Shown here piece by piece: positions 44,101 to 55,432 of a stretch of DNA of 64,000 nt. The notes below the pieces were generated by a model, which made no database searches, was not told where the DNA came from, and saw nothing but the letters and a program-made list of their open reading frames with translations. The position numbers and the translations under genes are program-made. Position 1 is the first letter of the stretch, and every line of letters begins with the position of its first letter. This stretch comes from Microcebus murinus. Taxonomy: Eukaryota > Chordata > Mammalia > Primates > Cheirogaleidae. The stretch spans positions 30,331,138 through 30,395,137 of the forward strand of contig NC_134124.1 in assembly GCF_040939455.1 (NCBI RefSeq), written 5' to 3'.

Positions 44101-46763
44101 TGGAGATTGAAATAGCCTCTCACCTATTAGAAGGCAGTCTCGCTAGGCCGATGCAGTTCTTCCGCGCTGGTTACTGCTGGAAAGAGCTGCCTTACTTATC
44201 CAGCTTTATGTGCTTTGTGATTGATGAGATAGCACTTCTTTTTCCTCTTAATATTTTACCTCTCAAAACACGAAATGAGCCACTTAAATTTATATTTCCT
44301 TTTTTAGACTCCATCTCAAGTCTTCATTAGTAAATCTTAATGACTGCTAAAATTATAGGAAACCCTTCACTTAGTAGAAAAGGGAAAGAAACCATTTTTT
44401 TTTCTCCTTTTTATGCTGCTTTTACGAACAGCTCACTTTTGACAACTGTTTATAAGGCCATCAAGGAAAGAGTTTGACAAGCGTTTTAATTTTTGACGAG
44501 TAATGTGACCAGTTCTGCGTGCCTTGAAACAATCGTTTCTGATGAGAAGAATTCAGCTCAGCTACAAGGAATCTTTAGGTGGTAGTGAAAGCTGTGTTTA
44601 CGCTCACCCTGAACATTGTTTCTTATGTAGGTTTGGCTTTTAAAGTTGCAGGAACGCTATATGATTGAAAATTTGGAAGACAGAGACACATAAGACGATA
44701 AAAAGTCATCCGTGATATCTCGCTGGACAGGGAGAAATTATTTGGCATATTTCTTTCCATGACTTTTGTACATTCTGCACATTTTTTGTACGTTTTTGTG
44801 GATTAGATTGTGAGTGACCCAAAGACCCATGATATTTTTGTTCTGCTGAGGCTTACTTATTTTCTTTTTAGTCTCAACACTTTTTTGTGTTACCGTCTAC
44901 TCATCTGCATGTATGCAATAATTCACATCTATAAAAAGTTTATTTGAATCATTTCTTCCCTGTGTCCCAAAAATGACCACAGGAAAAAAAGCACTTCCTA
45001 CAGTTTGAGAGGGAAGTGACATTACAGTCAAGCAGTAAAAAAACTAACTAAATAAACTGATGATTACTAGCCAGAGAACCACTTTATAAAATACTGTCAT
45101 TTATAGAATCACTCATGGTCTGAAGGAGACTTTAAGTTTCCCATTTATATTTGCTACATACTGTGGGAGGAAAGTATCTGCAGTTGTAATATTTGTGAAT
45201 TTAGTTTCCCAAAGCCACAGAATACAGTTAGGGATCCAATTTATTATTTTAGAGTTTGTAGCAATTTTTTGAACGTAATGTTATAATTTGTACACTCCCA
45301 AGTCACAGCAACCTAAAATACTATTATTATAAGTGTGTAAATATTATTATACTATATATGTACCAAAATTTAAATACTAAGTTCTCTGTTTGGGATTATG
45401 TTTCTTTTTCCTTTTTTTTTTTTTTTTTCCATTGTTAAAAATAATACCATACTAGTACCTTGGGATGTAACTTTTCATTGAAGATTTAAGTTATTTGCTT
45501 AGCATAAATTCTCTGAATTAGAATTTGTTGAGATCTAATGGTTGTATGAAAGTGTAAAATTGAAAGAAAATTATTTGAAATAAACTCAGAAAACTTCCCA
45601 TATGGCACCCCTAATTCAACTTCCATCTAAATTCTTCAAAGCGGATGATCTTTGAATTTCTTGTATTTACGTGATGCCACATCTTTTGTTCCTTTTTTGC
45701 TGGTTAAACTGGAACATCTCTCTTAATAATGTCCCAAATCTTGGATTGGAGTGCCCCAGCTCTCCACTGACAAGGGTATAATGAGTATGAATGAAGATAA
45801 TGATAGTTTCCCAAGCTAATACATTCTGTAATTTAGCATTTTTCAGGTGTGGCATGAGGGTATCAAGGATGAGAAAATACTTCCCTGAACAGGACCAGGA
45901 GTGACCTGGAAAACTATAGCTCCTTTGAAGGTTTAGTTTCTCTCCATCTCTCCACGAAGCACCCTGTCCGCTCTCCCTGTGCCCCATTGAGATCTGAGTG
46001 ACGGCAAAATTGTAGTGAAAGAGAAAGGAGGTTGGTGAGAGGGAATATTTACGTTCTTGCATGTTTTGAGTTTTGAAAATCTTGGTTAAAGTCTTTCGCA
46101 TTGGGCCAAGCTGGATTCTGTATTTTGCTCGATCCTCGTGGTGTGCTGTAAACAAGGTAGGTGCCTAGCAAAATCTCTAAGGATTTATCCAGGCACTTCT
46201 TCTTTCCCCCTTATTACTCTAACCCAGGTTTCTAAGGACCATGACATCAGGGCCAGAGGCACCCAAGGAGCCGTAATGCAATTTCTAGGTCAAGTATGTT
46301 TAAGGCCTCCTCCTGGCTTCCTCCCTTCTCCACTTTTCTCTTCTGCACTCTAGGCAGCAGTGTTTGGGAGGGCCTATTTCACCATCTCATGCCAACCTGG
46401 ATGCATTCATTGTTTGAAAATTGCTAATTAAGCAGGTGGGCAACCTACTTCCTTTATAGTATTATTAGAAACTTGATGATTTTTGCATGAGCTTATTAAC
46501 CACTTGTGAAATCCGGGTTGCTTTCTTTTTGTTTATTCACGTATAGATGTGCTTACGTGACTTTTGTTACCTTTTGTCGCATAATTGGTAAATATTTTCC
46601 TGATTAATTTTTTTTTGTTTATTTTGTATTTCAAGCACATTAATACATAAGTAAATGGTGCTGGAACAGTTGGTTTATCCTTTGGAAAAAAGAAACTTAG
46701 ATATTAATACACATCCATGTCTTTCAGAAAAAGAAATTCTAGAAAGGCTATAAAAAAACTCAA
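44101..46763. other. long unique stretch with a 162-codon unexplained frame
   Basis: Contains the longest frame not explained by a repeat: minus strand 45667-46155, 162 codons, no signal peptide, membrane segment or known motif. I see no second exon, and no promoter can be assigned. There is a T run at about 45411-45428. A weak L1-like patch near 45280-45500 is too uncertain to call. Confidence 0.5.
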
Positions 46764-46788
46764 TAGGTTAATATATTATATTAACCTA
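46764..46788. repeat. short palindrome, 11-bp arms
   Basis: TAGGTTAATAT and ATATTAACCTA are exact reverse complements with a 3-base spacer (ATT). Confidence 0.9.
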
Positions 46789-49109
46789 GGAATATATAGA
46801 AATATAATATGTCACATATAGATATTATTCACAAAATAACATTTCATTCACCACATAACATACGTTATTGAATAATATGTATATGTTATTTTATGAATGG
46901 AATGGGTTGAATGATTGCCTGAAAACTCTATTTCTGATCATTCACAGGATGCTTTGTTTAGTACCCATTTCTTCCTTGTGGAAAGCCATCCAGGCACTTC
47001 CGTGTGTACATGGAGTAGGTAAATTACTCAGAGAGCCACCGAGATTCCCACCCCCATGTATACATACCATGTATAATCCTTTCCCTTTGAGTGTGCGTAA
47101 GCTTTATGAGCACCATCGTATGAATTTTCTTGTCATCCTTCCTTAGAAGGAAAGCATGCAGATTAGTAACAGGAGGAAATTATTACCTTGGTACTGAGGA
47201 AAGGAGTGTAGGTGGGTTCTATACAGCGTGGGGCAAGTAGGCAAAGAGCAAGACAGGGCATCTTTGTACAAGATGATGTGATACTCTGAAAGAAGTCCCT
47301 GGATGAGGGTGATCTATTTATTTCAAGAACTTGAAAATGCATTCCCCCTGGGATCAGATAGGCAATTTGTTTAGGTGTGCATGTAATACTTTGAAGACAT
47401 AGGCTAAAAACTTGTTAAAGATTCTCTTACCTCTTACATACTATTTAAGTCCTAAGTCCTTCACAAAGAAATGCCATGACAATGTAGCAGGGACAGGGAA
47501 GGGGATCTTGCTGGCATACTGACATGTCACCAGATCCATTAGCAACTTTCATATGTGACTTCACAGTATTGAAAGGAATAATCTTATTCTCAAGGAAAAT
47601 TCCTTAGCAACTCTTAATGCTAATGTTGTATAATACTTTTTATATAAATATCATTCAAAGCTACTGTAGGCATAGCAAGCTGGTACTCACTATTCCAACT
47701 CCTCCCTCTCACCCTAGTGTAGACACGACCCATCCAACCATGATGGCTTTTCTGCTAAGTCCAGGTTGCAGCACCAGAATCCATTCCACACAGTGATCCA
47801 CAAAGCTGCAACCAGTGGATTGGTGTTACCAAAAGTTATGAAAACTTTTTTTTTTCTATTCTTGTGCCTCAACTTAACGCTATATGTGAAGAAACTGAGA
47901 ACTAAATAGAATAAGAAAATTCCTTAAGTGTTCATTAGTTAGTAATCCTAACCAGAGGCACAGCAAGATGCAGAAAACAATTCTCCAGGTTGCTAGTGTG
48001 GCACACGCTTAGAAGAGCCAAACTCATAAGAGCCAAACTCATGAAAAGTATTAAGTTCTTCCCATCACTGAGATATGATCATGAAGATGGAACCCAGTTC
48101 GCTGCTACTGGTTTCGACCACATTCACGTGGCTGAGACATCCCAATGCACTGACCCTTTGTTGAGATGCAATAGGGAAAATGACTTTTGACTCTCTAGGT
48201 TATATACATGGGGAGCTTTATTTATGAAGGTGGTGGATGATGATGTTCTTTCTAACAATCTGACATTATGGAAGGTTGAGGAAAGAAAGGCAAGAAAATA
48301 CTGCAGCACATAAATACCCACAGTGGATGTGAGGAGGGAGCCAGCAAAGCAGCCCTACGATCTATATGGGATCTGTTTCTCCTCCCAAGCAGGAGTCTGT
48401 ATCGATCATGGAAAACACCTACATATGAATCTGTCTTGCTACCACAGTACAGAGCTACAGACTGAACACTTTTCTCTCAAAGGGGAAAATCCTGCTCATG
48501 GGGAGGAGGGGGCAGGGAGGAGTGTAGAAAACATCTAATATATCTTGTTCACAAAAAGTGTCATCTTAGTGTCAGTTCCTATTTCTTTTAAATCCATTAA
48601 GACTTAAACACTGCAGTTGTAGTCAGGAAAGACAGACATCATTATACACATTTGTTCTTGACACCTCGGGGTACATTTTCAGCGTGGCGCTCTTGGGAAA
48701 TCACTGTAGGTGTGCAATTCTTGCGACTGTTAAATGGAAGTGTGAATCTGATTCCCCACGTACACGGGGGAAACTTAGGCAGAAGATATCTGTGTTTTCT
48801 TAAGCGTTTCAGCTCACTTTAAGAGGAGCCTGTGAATTCTTTCTTTTGTACACAGCCTGGGGGAATCTACCAGTTTATATCAGACAGAAGGTTGGGGCGG
48901 GGGTTGTTCTTCTCAACGTATAGGATGGCTTCTGTATTGTCACATGCAAATTCCTTCAGCCCCAGTAACAGCCAAAGGCCCAGGGAGGTGTAGCTCTAAG
49001 TAGGTTTAAATTTGAAGTTCATACTGGCATTTGAGCCTATTACTGTTTCTACTTGAGGTGTCATAGAATATGAGATCTATAAAAATAATTTTCGATCTTG
49101 TCGGTCAGC
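46789..49109. other. long unique stretch
   Basis: No gene or family recognised. An exact 15-bp tandem duplication lies at 48013-48042. Short frames on both strands (46868-47146, 47990-48190, 48124-48321, 48323-48538) lack domains. Confidence 0.55.
48013..48042 (+). repeat. perfect 2x15-bp tandem duplication
   Basis: AAGAGCCAAACTCAT occurs twice back to back without mismatch, suggesting a recent slippage or micro-duplication. Confidence 0.95.
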
Positions 49110-49405
49110 TTTTGATGACAACGGTGACAATGAAGATGGTGACAATAATGACAATAACCATTTACTGAGTGCTCACTATGTTCAAAGTGCACTTCAAGGA
49201 GCTTCACAGATAAGTTTATTTAGAGCTTATGTGACAGAAATTGGGCAATGTACTTTACAGACACCATTCTTTGTTCCAGCAATCAGTATTTTAATTTTAT
49301 TTTTTTTAGATGAGGAAACTGAGGCACTTTGCCCAAGATTACTGGCAAAGCTGGAAACCAGACATAGGCTTATCTTATCTTAAGCCCATGTTCTTTGCAT
49401 GGCAT
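49110..49405 (-). mobile_element. MIR SINE with a GACAAT repeat at one end
   Basis: A short GACAAC/GACAAT tract (about 49115-49160) leads into 'aaccatttactgagtgctca' and 'ctatgttcaaagtgcacttc', then 'tttagatgaggaaactgagg', 'cactttgcccaagattactg' and 'aagctggaaaccagacatag'. This is reversed MIR, interrupted by unrelated sequence in the middle. Confidence 0.82.
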
Positions 49406-50084
49406 CTCCAGATAAGACTAAATCACTGTGAAAGACCCGTTGGGCCAAAACAGAAGCTTATAGTAGGTGTGACCCTCCCTGGTAATGAGCCATCACGGTT
49501 TGCTGAAGTGAGGCACAGGATGCCAATATCATGGGAAAAGTCACTTCCCTGGTGATCTCTCAAACCGTTATGTACCAGAGATACATTAGAGAACATAGCA
49601 GACTCATTTGCTTCACAACCATTCGACTCATCAAAAATAATGGAAGATGACACACGAGGCAAAACGCCTTCTTTCTTCCCAAAGTCTCTGAATTTCCTCT
49701 AGTTCTACATGACCCACTTTAGGCGAGATTTCCACTAATGAACACATAAGCCAGTTTCTGATTTCTGGATGTACATTAAAGCTCATCTAATGCAAAATTA
49801 ACCTATCTTTATTACTGGAACGGTAGACTATTAAGGTAGCATGCAGAGTTACAGAATTATACATTTGGAAGAGATTTTCATGTGAGGCACCTGTGACATT
49901 ATGAAAGGTGTTCCCCTTCTGAAATTGAGTTTTGAGTCAGGGATTAATGACGGTGAGAAGGAATAGGGAGTTGGGACAGGGTGCAGTTTTGAAGGTCACA
50001 CACTCTAACTTTTGGTCCCTGGACAAACCCAATTTAGCAAGGATCATTATCCCTAGGAGGTACTGACATTTGCAACACAAAGTG
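49406..50084. other. unique stretch
   Basis: No gene or family recognised. The 81-codon plus-strand frame (49310-49555) overlaps the MIR and is not supported. Confidence 0.5.
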
Positions 50085-50335
50085 TAAAAATAGTAAGTGC
50101 TTCATAAATGTTAGCTGTGATAAGCACTTCCTTCGAAATTTCTCATTAATCCTCACAAAACCTCTGAAAGATGGATGCTATTCCCCTCTCCATTTTATGG
50201 GTGGGGACACTGAGCTTAAGCCTTTGGTACTAAATGATACAGCTATTTGCTAACAAAGCAAGGAGTGAGATCTGTTAGTTGCTAAACATAAACATCACAT
50301 TTTAACTACTATGCTATACCTTATCACTTATTTCC
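50085..50335 (-). mobile_element. MIR SINE, with a plus-strand MIR tail beside it
   Basis: The main part is reversed MIR: 'tctcattaatcctcacaaaa', 'cctctgaaagatggatgcta', 'ccattttatgggtggggaca', 'aactactatgctatacctta'. The first 30 bp ('agtaagtgcttcataaatgt' and 'tagctgtga') read as a plus-strand MIR tail, so two MIR pieces meet head to head. Confidence 0.78.
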
Positions 50336-50764
50336 TAAGGGCTTTAACTATTGTAAAGAATACTGGCTAGTCCAAGTGAGTTTATGATATATTTATACTA
50401 ATCCATGCAATTATAAAAATAGAATAACCACCAAAAGCAGCTGGTGGGATGTGTGGAGGAAGGCAGTAAAGAATCTCAGTGGGGAAAAGTGCCCCCATTA
50501 CCAAAGAGCTCTGCAATTTGAGTTCCTAGAATTGATTTATTAGTCGTGTCCTTGTGCTAACATTTGCATTTTAAGGGGGGATTTGTGTGTCTTATCTGGG
50601 AGTGGTGACATATTAAGCTATTATGAGCTATTAATAGCTTAAATGAATGTGCCCAATTTGTACTTAGTCACGTACAAGAGACCTGAGGGAATGGGTCTTT
50701 CACACAAAAAAGGTGAAAGCTTTTATTGAGCACATATTATGGATCAGAAACAAAGGTAGACCAG
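50336..50764. other. unique stretch
   Basis: No gene or family recognised. Confidence 0.5.
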
Positions 50765-51060
50765 GGATCCACAAATCTTTTCTGTAAAATTTCCATGAAA
50801 TATCATAATTTATTTGGGCAATATGGTCGCAATCACAACTAGCACACATGCTATCACAACTATCACAACTATGGTCGCTATCAAGTTTGTAGCATGAGAG
50901 CATGTATAGACAATATATAAGTGAGTGATGTGTTTTAATTAAACTTTAAAATGTGAATCTTAACATAAAACATCTATTTTAAAATAGAACTTATTGGATG
51001 TGTTCCAACAAAACTTTAGTTACAAAGTCAGGCTGCAGAGATATTTTTGATAAATGAGAG
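50765..51060 (-). mobile_element. hAT-Charlie non-autonomous element
   Basis: The text 'cagggatccacaaatctttt', 'ctgtaaaatttccatgaaat', 'catgtatagacaatatataa' and 'gtgttccaacaaaactttag' parallels the reversed old hAT-Charlie MITE (CAGGGGTCGGCAAACTTTTTCTGTAAA ... CATAGACAATA ... GTGTTCCAATAAAACTTTA). A small tandem of ATCACAACT units (about 50833-50874) has expanded inside it. The exact subfamily is not assigned. Confidence 0.65.
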
Positions 51061-51279
51061 TTGTTATTATTAATGTTATCATTATTATCATTTTATAAAA
51101 GAATGGATATTTAAATACTAAAAAATGAGAAAGATCACCTAAAACAAAAGAAGAGACAACTCTTTAAATTAAATAAGGAATAAATTTAACTTCATAAAAG
51201 ACTCCTTATGTTTTATTTTTCTGAGTTGTTTACAGCTTGATCTGTACTCTGTATTTAGATACCAATTTTTTTATCATTT

Positions 51280-51373
51280 AAATTTTTTTATTGTTAAAAA
51301 GTTGAAATATATTCAAAATAAATAGGATAGTATAATGAAGCCCCATATAATTATTATCCAACTTCAATAATTA
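51280..51373 (-). mobile_element. L1-like fragment, left of MER2 insertion
   Basis: The text 'ataattattatccaacttca' and 'ataatta' continues after the MER2 copy as 'ttaacattctcctgtatcat', reproducing the reversed L1 phrase CTTCAACAATTATCAACATTCTCCTG. The L1 was thus present before MER2 jumped in. Confidence 0.6.
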
Positions 51374-51641
51374 CAATCACGTGTTGCTTAACAATAGGGA
51401 TACATTCTGAGAAATGCAGTGTTAGGCTGATTTTGTTGTTTTGCACACATTGCAGAGTGTACTTATGCAAACCTAGGTGGCATAGCCTGCTACACACCTA
51501 GGCTATATGGTATGGCCTATTGCTCCTGTGCTACAAGCCTTTACATGATGCAAAAATACAGTATAATCATCTTATGGGATGACTGACCATCCTATATGTG
51601 GTCTGTCACTGACCAAAATGTCATTATGGTACATATTATTG
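51374..51641 (+). mobile_element. MER2 DNA transposon (Tigger group)
   Basis: The text 'cacgtgttgcttaacaatag', 'ggatacattctgagaaatgc', 'gtgtacttatgcaaacctag', 'cacacctaggctatatggta' and 'ctatatgtggtctgtcactg' matches MER2 along its length. A TA target duplication flanks it (51372-51373 and 51642-51643). Non-autonomous, no coding capacity. Confidence 0.93.
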
Positions 51642-51737
51642 TATTAACATTCTCCTGTATCATCCACACCTCCACCCATTCCCCATCCCTTGCACACAAT
51701 TGTTATTATTCATTTACAGTTCTTAGGGTAAAATTTG
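51642..51737 (-). mobile_element. L1-like fragment, right of MER2 insertion
   Basis: Continues the L1-like text of 51280-51373: 'ctcctgtatcatccacacct', 'ccacccattccccatccctt'. It ends at the AT microsatellite. Confidence 0.55.
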
Positions 51738-51738
51738 A

Positions 51739-51770
<32 letters not shown>

Positions 51771-51807
51771 ATATATACACATATATATACATATATATAT
51801 ATATATG
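51738..51807 (+). repeat. (TA)n / (ATAC)n microsatellite
   Basis: Pure TA dinucleotides followed by mixed ACAT/ATAC units and a second TA run. The 82-codon frame at 51596-51844 reads through it and is spurious. Confidence 0.95.
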
Positions 51808-51841
51808 CATAAATCTTAACTGTAAAATTTTGACCAATGTA

Positions 51842-52137
51842 TAGTCAGCACTCCGTATTTCCAGGTTTGCATCCATGGATTCAGCTAACGCAGATCAAAA
51901 ATATTCAGAAAGAAAAAAACAATAAAATAACAAAAATGCAAATAAAAAATGGAGTGTAACAACTATTTACATAGCATTTACATCATACTACATATTATAA
52001 GTAATCTAAAAGTGATTGAAATATATACCAAAGTTATATGCAAATACAGCATTATTTTATATAAGGGACTTGAGCATCTGGAGATTTTAGTATGGCAGTC
52101 CTGAAACAAATCTCCAGTGAATAACGAGAGACGACTC
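51842..52137 (+). mobile_element. Tigger-group DNA transposon (short copy)
   Basis: Left end 'tagtcagcactccgtatttc'; right end 'taacgagagacgactc', which is inverted to it. Inner text 'aacaactatttacatagcat', 'ttataagtaatctaaaagtg', 'tatataagggacttgagcat' matches the recalled CAGTCGGCCCTCCGTATCC family. TA dinucleotides flank it (51840-51841 and 52138-52139). Confidence 0.88.
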
Positions 52138-52309
52138 TATATAATCGAGTGTCTAACTCACACTCCTCTTATGCCTACAGCTTGTCTTACCATATAATTC
52201 ATGAGGTAGTTCATTGATTCTGGGATCCAGAATGCCGAGATTGGCAGTGAATTCAGCTGGACCTGACTTGAAGTTGCTGAGAAGTGGCACAATTGCTTCA
52301 TTTTACACT

Positions 52310-52480
52310 GTTCTATGAGAGATAGACATTATTATGACTGTTTTCCCTAGTGATCTTTGTAAAAGGATCATAAGTAAATTCACAGAGCTTAAGTAACCTG
52401 ACAGGGCCATACAGTTAATAAGTGGCAAAGCCAGGGCTCTAACCCACAGCTGTCTCATTCCAAAGCATGCTTCTTCTGCA
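52310..52480 (-). mobile_element. MIR SINE fragment
   Basis: The text 'cacagagcttaagtaacctg', 'acagggccatacagttaata', 'agtggcaaagccagggctct' is the reversed MIR core and 5' half. Confidence 0.85.
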
Positions 52481-52559
52481 GCATGTCTTGCTCCAAGTCA
52501 GAGTGGATTTCTATGGATTGTTGATGGTGACAGTGTAGGCCAGATGAAGGAACTCACCT

Positions 52560-52635
52560 AATCCATATCACTTCTTCCTGGAACAGAGCCTATCACATAG
52601 TATTTGCTCAATCAACATTTGCTAAAAAAAATGAG
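52560..52635 (+). mobile_element. L2/MIR-type 3' tail
   Basis: The text 'gaacagagcctatcacatag' and 'tatttgctcaatcaacattt' matches the L2 terminal GAACAGTGCCTGGCACATAGTAGG...CAATAAATATTTG. Confidence 0.65.
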
Positions 52636-53039
52636 GGAGGAGACTGTCTTTGGAGGACACAGAAATTGGATTATAAGGGCCAAGGGCCTTCTATATACTT
52701 TTGCCTGGAGCAGGTAGAACTCATATATTGATTATTTGTGAGCAAAACCTGTTCTTCACTGTGAACTGTACTTACCCGGCTACCCAGCCAGTATAGAACA
52801 TCAGATCATAGACAAGAACAATGAATAAACTGTGTTCTGGGACTTCTCTGGCAACTAATTCAGTACTGGGCACACCATAAGAACAAATACATATTTTCAC
52901 ATGTATTACATGAATCAGGCAGCCTCAACTCCATCATCTGGACATCTTTGAAACAGTGGCATTGGCTTAGACATACTCTAGGTCTTCTTTTCATATTCTC
53001 TGTTATAAAATGTACTGATTTCTTCCTGGAGTATGAGAT
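52636..53039. other. unique stretch
   Basis: No gene or family recognised. Confidence 0.5.
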
Positions 53040-53226
53040 ATTTATGTATCTCTTATATATGCATCCATATGTATCTCATATAATATATGCATACATATAT
53101 ATCATAACCTATATATGCATACATATATACATATAGATCTCATATATGTGCATACATATATATTTCATATGTCACATACACATATATCTCATATTCATAT
53201 ATATGCATGCATATATACATATATTT
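53040..53226 (+). repeat. degenerate AT-rich minisatellite
   Basis: Recurring pieces TATCTCATAT and ATATGCATACATATA in irregular units of roughly 30-40 bp over nearly 190 bp. Contains many self-complementary ATATGCATAT-like words, so it can form cruciforms. The end of the 62-codon frame (52948-53136) is encoded by it and is spurious. Confidence 0.9.
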
Positions 53227-53300
53227 GTGGAGAAAGAGATAAAAGGTAGGAAAAGGAGAGAGAAAGGAAGAAAGAAAAGAATCAGAGAAGACAGAGACTT
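53227..53300 (+). repeat. purine-rich (GA) tract
   Basis: Almost only A and G for about 70 bp, directly following the AT minisatellite. Confidence 0.85.
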
Positions 53301-55380
53301 GACGTAGTCCAAAAAGGGCATTATTTGTATTGGAATATTACCAGATAATTTAAATCATGGAGCTAATCTCCACCAGACACTGCCGTTTCAACTGCACAGC
53401 GACAGAGCAGGAAGCATTAACAGGATGAGGGCAGAGTGAGGATTTAGGAAACCAGAGAACACTTGAGTTCTGTAAAGGGGACACCCACTCCTCAATTCTT
53501 GTCAATTTCACAATAGGCCCGAGAGTGCAACCTACCTTTTTAGCAAGAAACTAGATATCCAGAGGTTCATATGAAATACCCTGCTTCCTGAAAGTTGGTC
53601 ACTAATATATGTTTGCCAAAGCACATGCATTTGTATGCAGTTCACAAGGTCAGCTTTAGGCTTGCCAAAGGAGGGTCAGGGCTTGAGCAGCCAGCTCACA
53701 ACTTCTGATCTAGCTGTGACCCCTCTTCTTCCTTTCTCCATTTTATTTTCACTCAAGAAATAGAATGGCGAAAAATGGCTCACAGGAAGCCAAAAGTGAA
53801 GGGGTGGCTGAGTTAGGGCTAGAACCTAGAGGACATATTCCCTTTAAAAATCAAAAGGCAAGTTCTTGGGAAATAAAGGCTGCTGAAAGAGTGCAGGGAG
53901 CAGATCTGAAACAACATCTTATTCTGTGTCCCTCACTTTGCAAGGAAGATCATCCCCAAATTTCAAATAGGTGGCCATGGGACGTGACTCCCTGTCCGGT
54001 CCCAGCTGTGTCATTGATCATCCGCCACTACTCTTGTAGCACACACAGTTGAATTGCTTTTCCCTGAGGGAAGCAATGCCTCCAGGTGTGCTAATAATAA
54101 AATTAATAGCTTAGAGAAACAGCTTGCTACAGCAACAGCGGTGGGGGAAAGGAAGGATCGATTTCAGTGTTTAACTGTCCTAATTCCAGAGTGTATCCCC
54201 CACCTCAGCCCCTGGTGAGCCGTGCTCAGTCTCACGGTTAATCAATAGATGCCTGATTTAAAACAAAGAACCAGTTGCAAGATTAGAAGTCTTTGTGAAT
54301 CAGAAGATGTATGGTAAGGCTGCCAAAACTCTTCAATTCCCATCTTAACGCTGCAACTCCAAGGGCAGTCACTAGCTGATATGCAAAGGAAAAAAAAAAA
54401 TCGCAAGCATTGTATCCCCTTCTGCCTATAAACAAAAGAGGAAAACTATCTAGGCGCTGCTACTGCTGATGGCATCACATAAATAAGAATTTATTGAGTT
54501 ACTCTGTGTTTAAAGGACTGTGAACATAAAGATGTGTGAATACTTTCAGTTGCACGGAGAGTAATACGTTTCTGCTCTAATCGGCCTGCGATCTGGTGGT
54601 TCAATTTATACCTTCTTGTAGCTGGCATTCTCTTCTTTTCCCTGGAGGGAAGGATATCCAATTCGCGGTCAACTTCTTGGCCACTCACTGTTCCAGTTAC
54701 CAGGATCCACTGAGTTTCCCAGGCCCAGTGCCTTCAGAGGCCTTTGAATTCCACGTTTCTCAGTCTCCTCTCATTCACCAAATCTGCCTTCCCCCCTCCA
54801 CAACTCTGCCATTTCCAGGGGCGGCTCACCTGCTTGTGCAATCTTTCTCTGCATCTGCTATTATTTCTACTGGCCTGTCTGAATCTTCCAAGCAGTGTCA
54901 TTTCTCTCACTTTACATTTTCTGCCTTTTTTTGAAATAAGCTCACGGGGGGATAGGAAAGAGTCTCTTACTTCCTTTGGACATGCTCCCCAACTGGCTCT
55001 CAAACAAGCCCTGAAGTCATCATTTGAGCTTCTAGAAAGAATAGACTACAATTTTTTTTTCTCATGTCTTTACTGTTTTAAATGCAGATGAAATGTTTTC
55101 ATTTTCTCAGGCTGCCCTAAAAATAGCCCTATCCCTACTTTGTCTATGGTGTATTAATATTATTTGAGTTGAGGTATCGATTTCTTTCCTTTGTACCGAC
55201 ACTGAGTAAGAAGGGAACAGAGACTGGTACTTTGGGGTACTCCTTTCCAAGGCTGGGGTGGACATCAAGCCCCGTTTTCCACACCACCCACTGCCTCCCA
55301 TGATGGCAAGCCAGCCAAAGATGAGGGTTGAGCCTTTTCGCCAATTCAGAGAGTAAAGCAGAAATGACTTCCGCCTTTGG
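53301..55380. other. long unique stretch, no gene seen
   Basis: No recognised family. Overlapping frames at 54596-54934, 54744-55091 and 54734-55003 carry no domain and compete on both strands. About 54050-54380 ('tagcttagagaaacagcttg', 'cacggttaatcaatagatgc') is repeat-free and could be conserved non-coding DNA. Confidence 0.5.
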
Positions 55381-55432
55381 GCGTGCGTGCGTGCGTGTGC
55401 CTGCGTGCACGTGCGTGCGTGCGCATGCGTAT
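55381..55432 (+). repeat. GTGC alternating purine-pyrimidine repeat
   Basis: GCGT/GTGC tetranucleotides with interruptions (GTGCC, GCACGTGC, GCGCATGCGT), nearly all alternating purine and pyrimidine. It is the densest CpG cluster in the window and a good Z-DNA former. The overlapping 117- and 147-codon minus-strand frames (HAHART.. repeats) are by-products. Confidence 0.95.
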
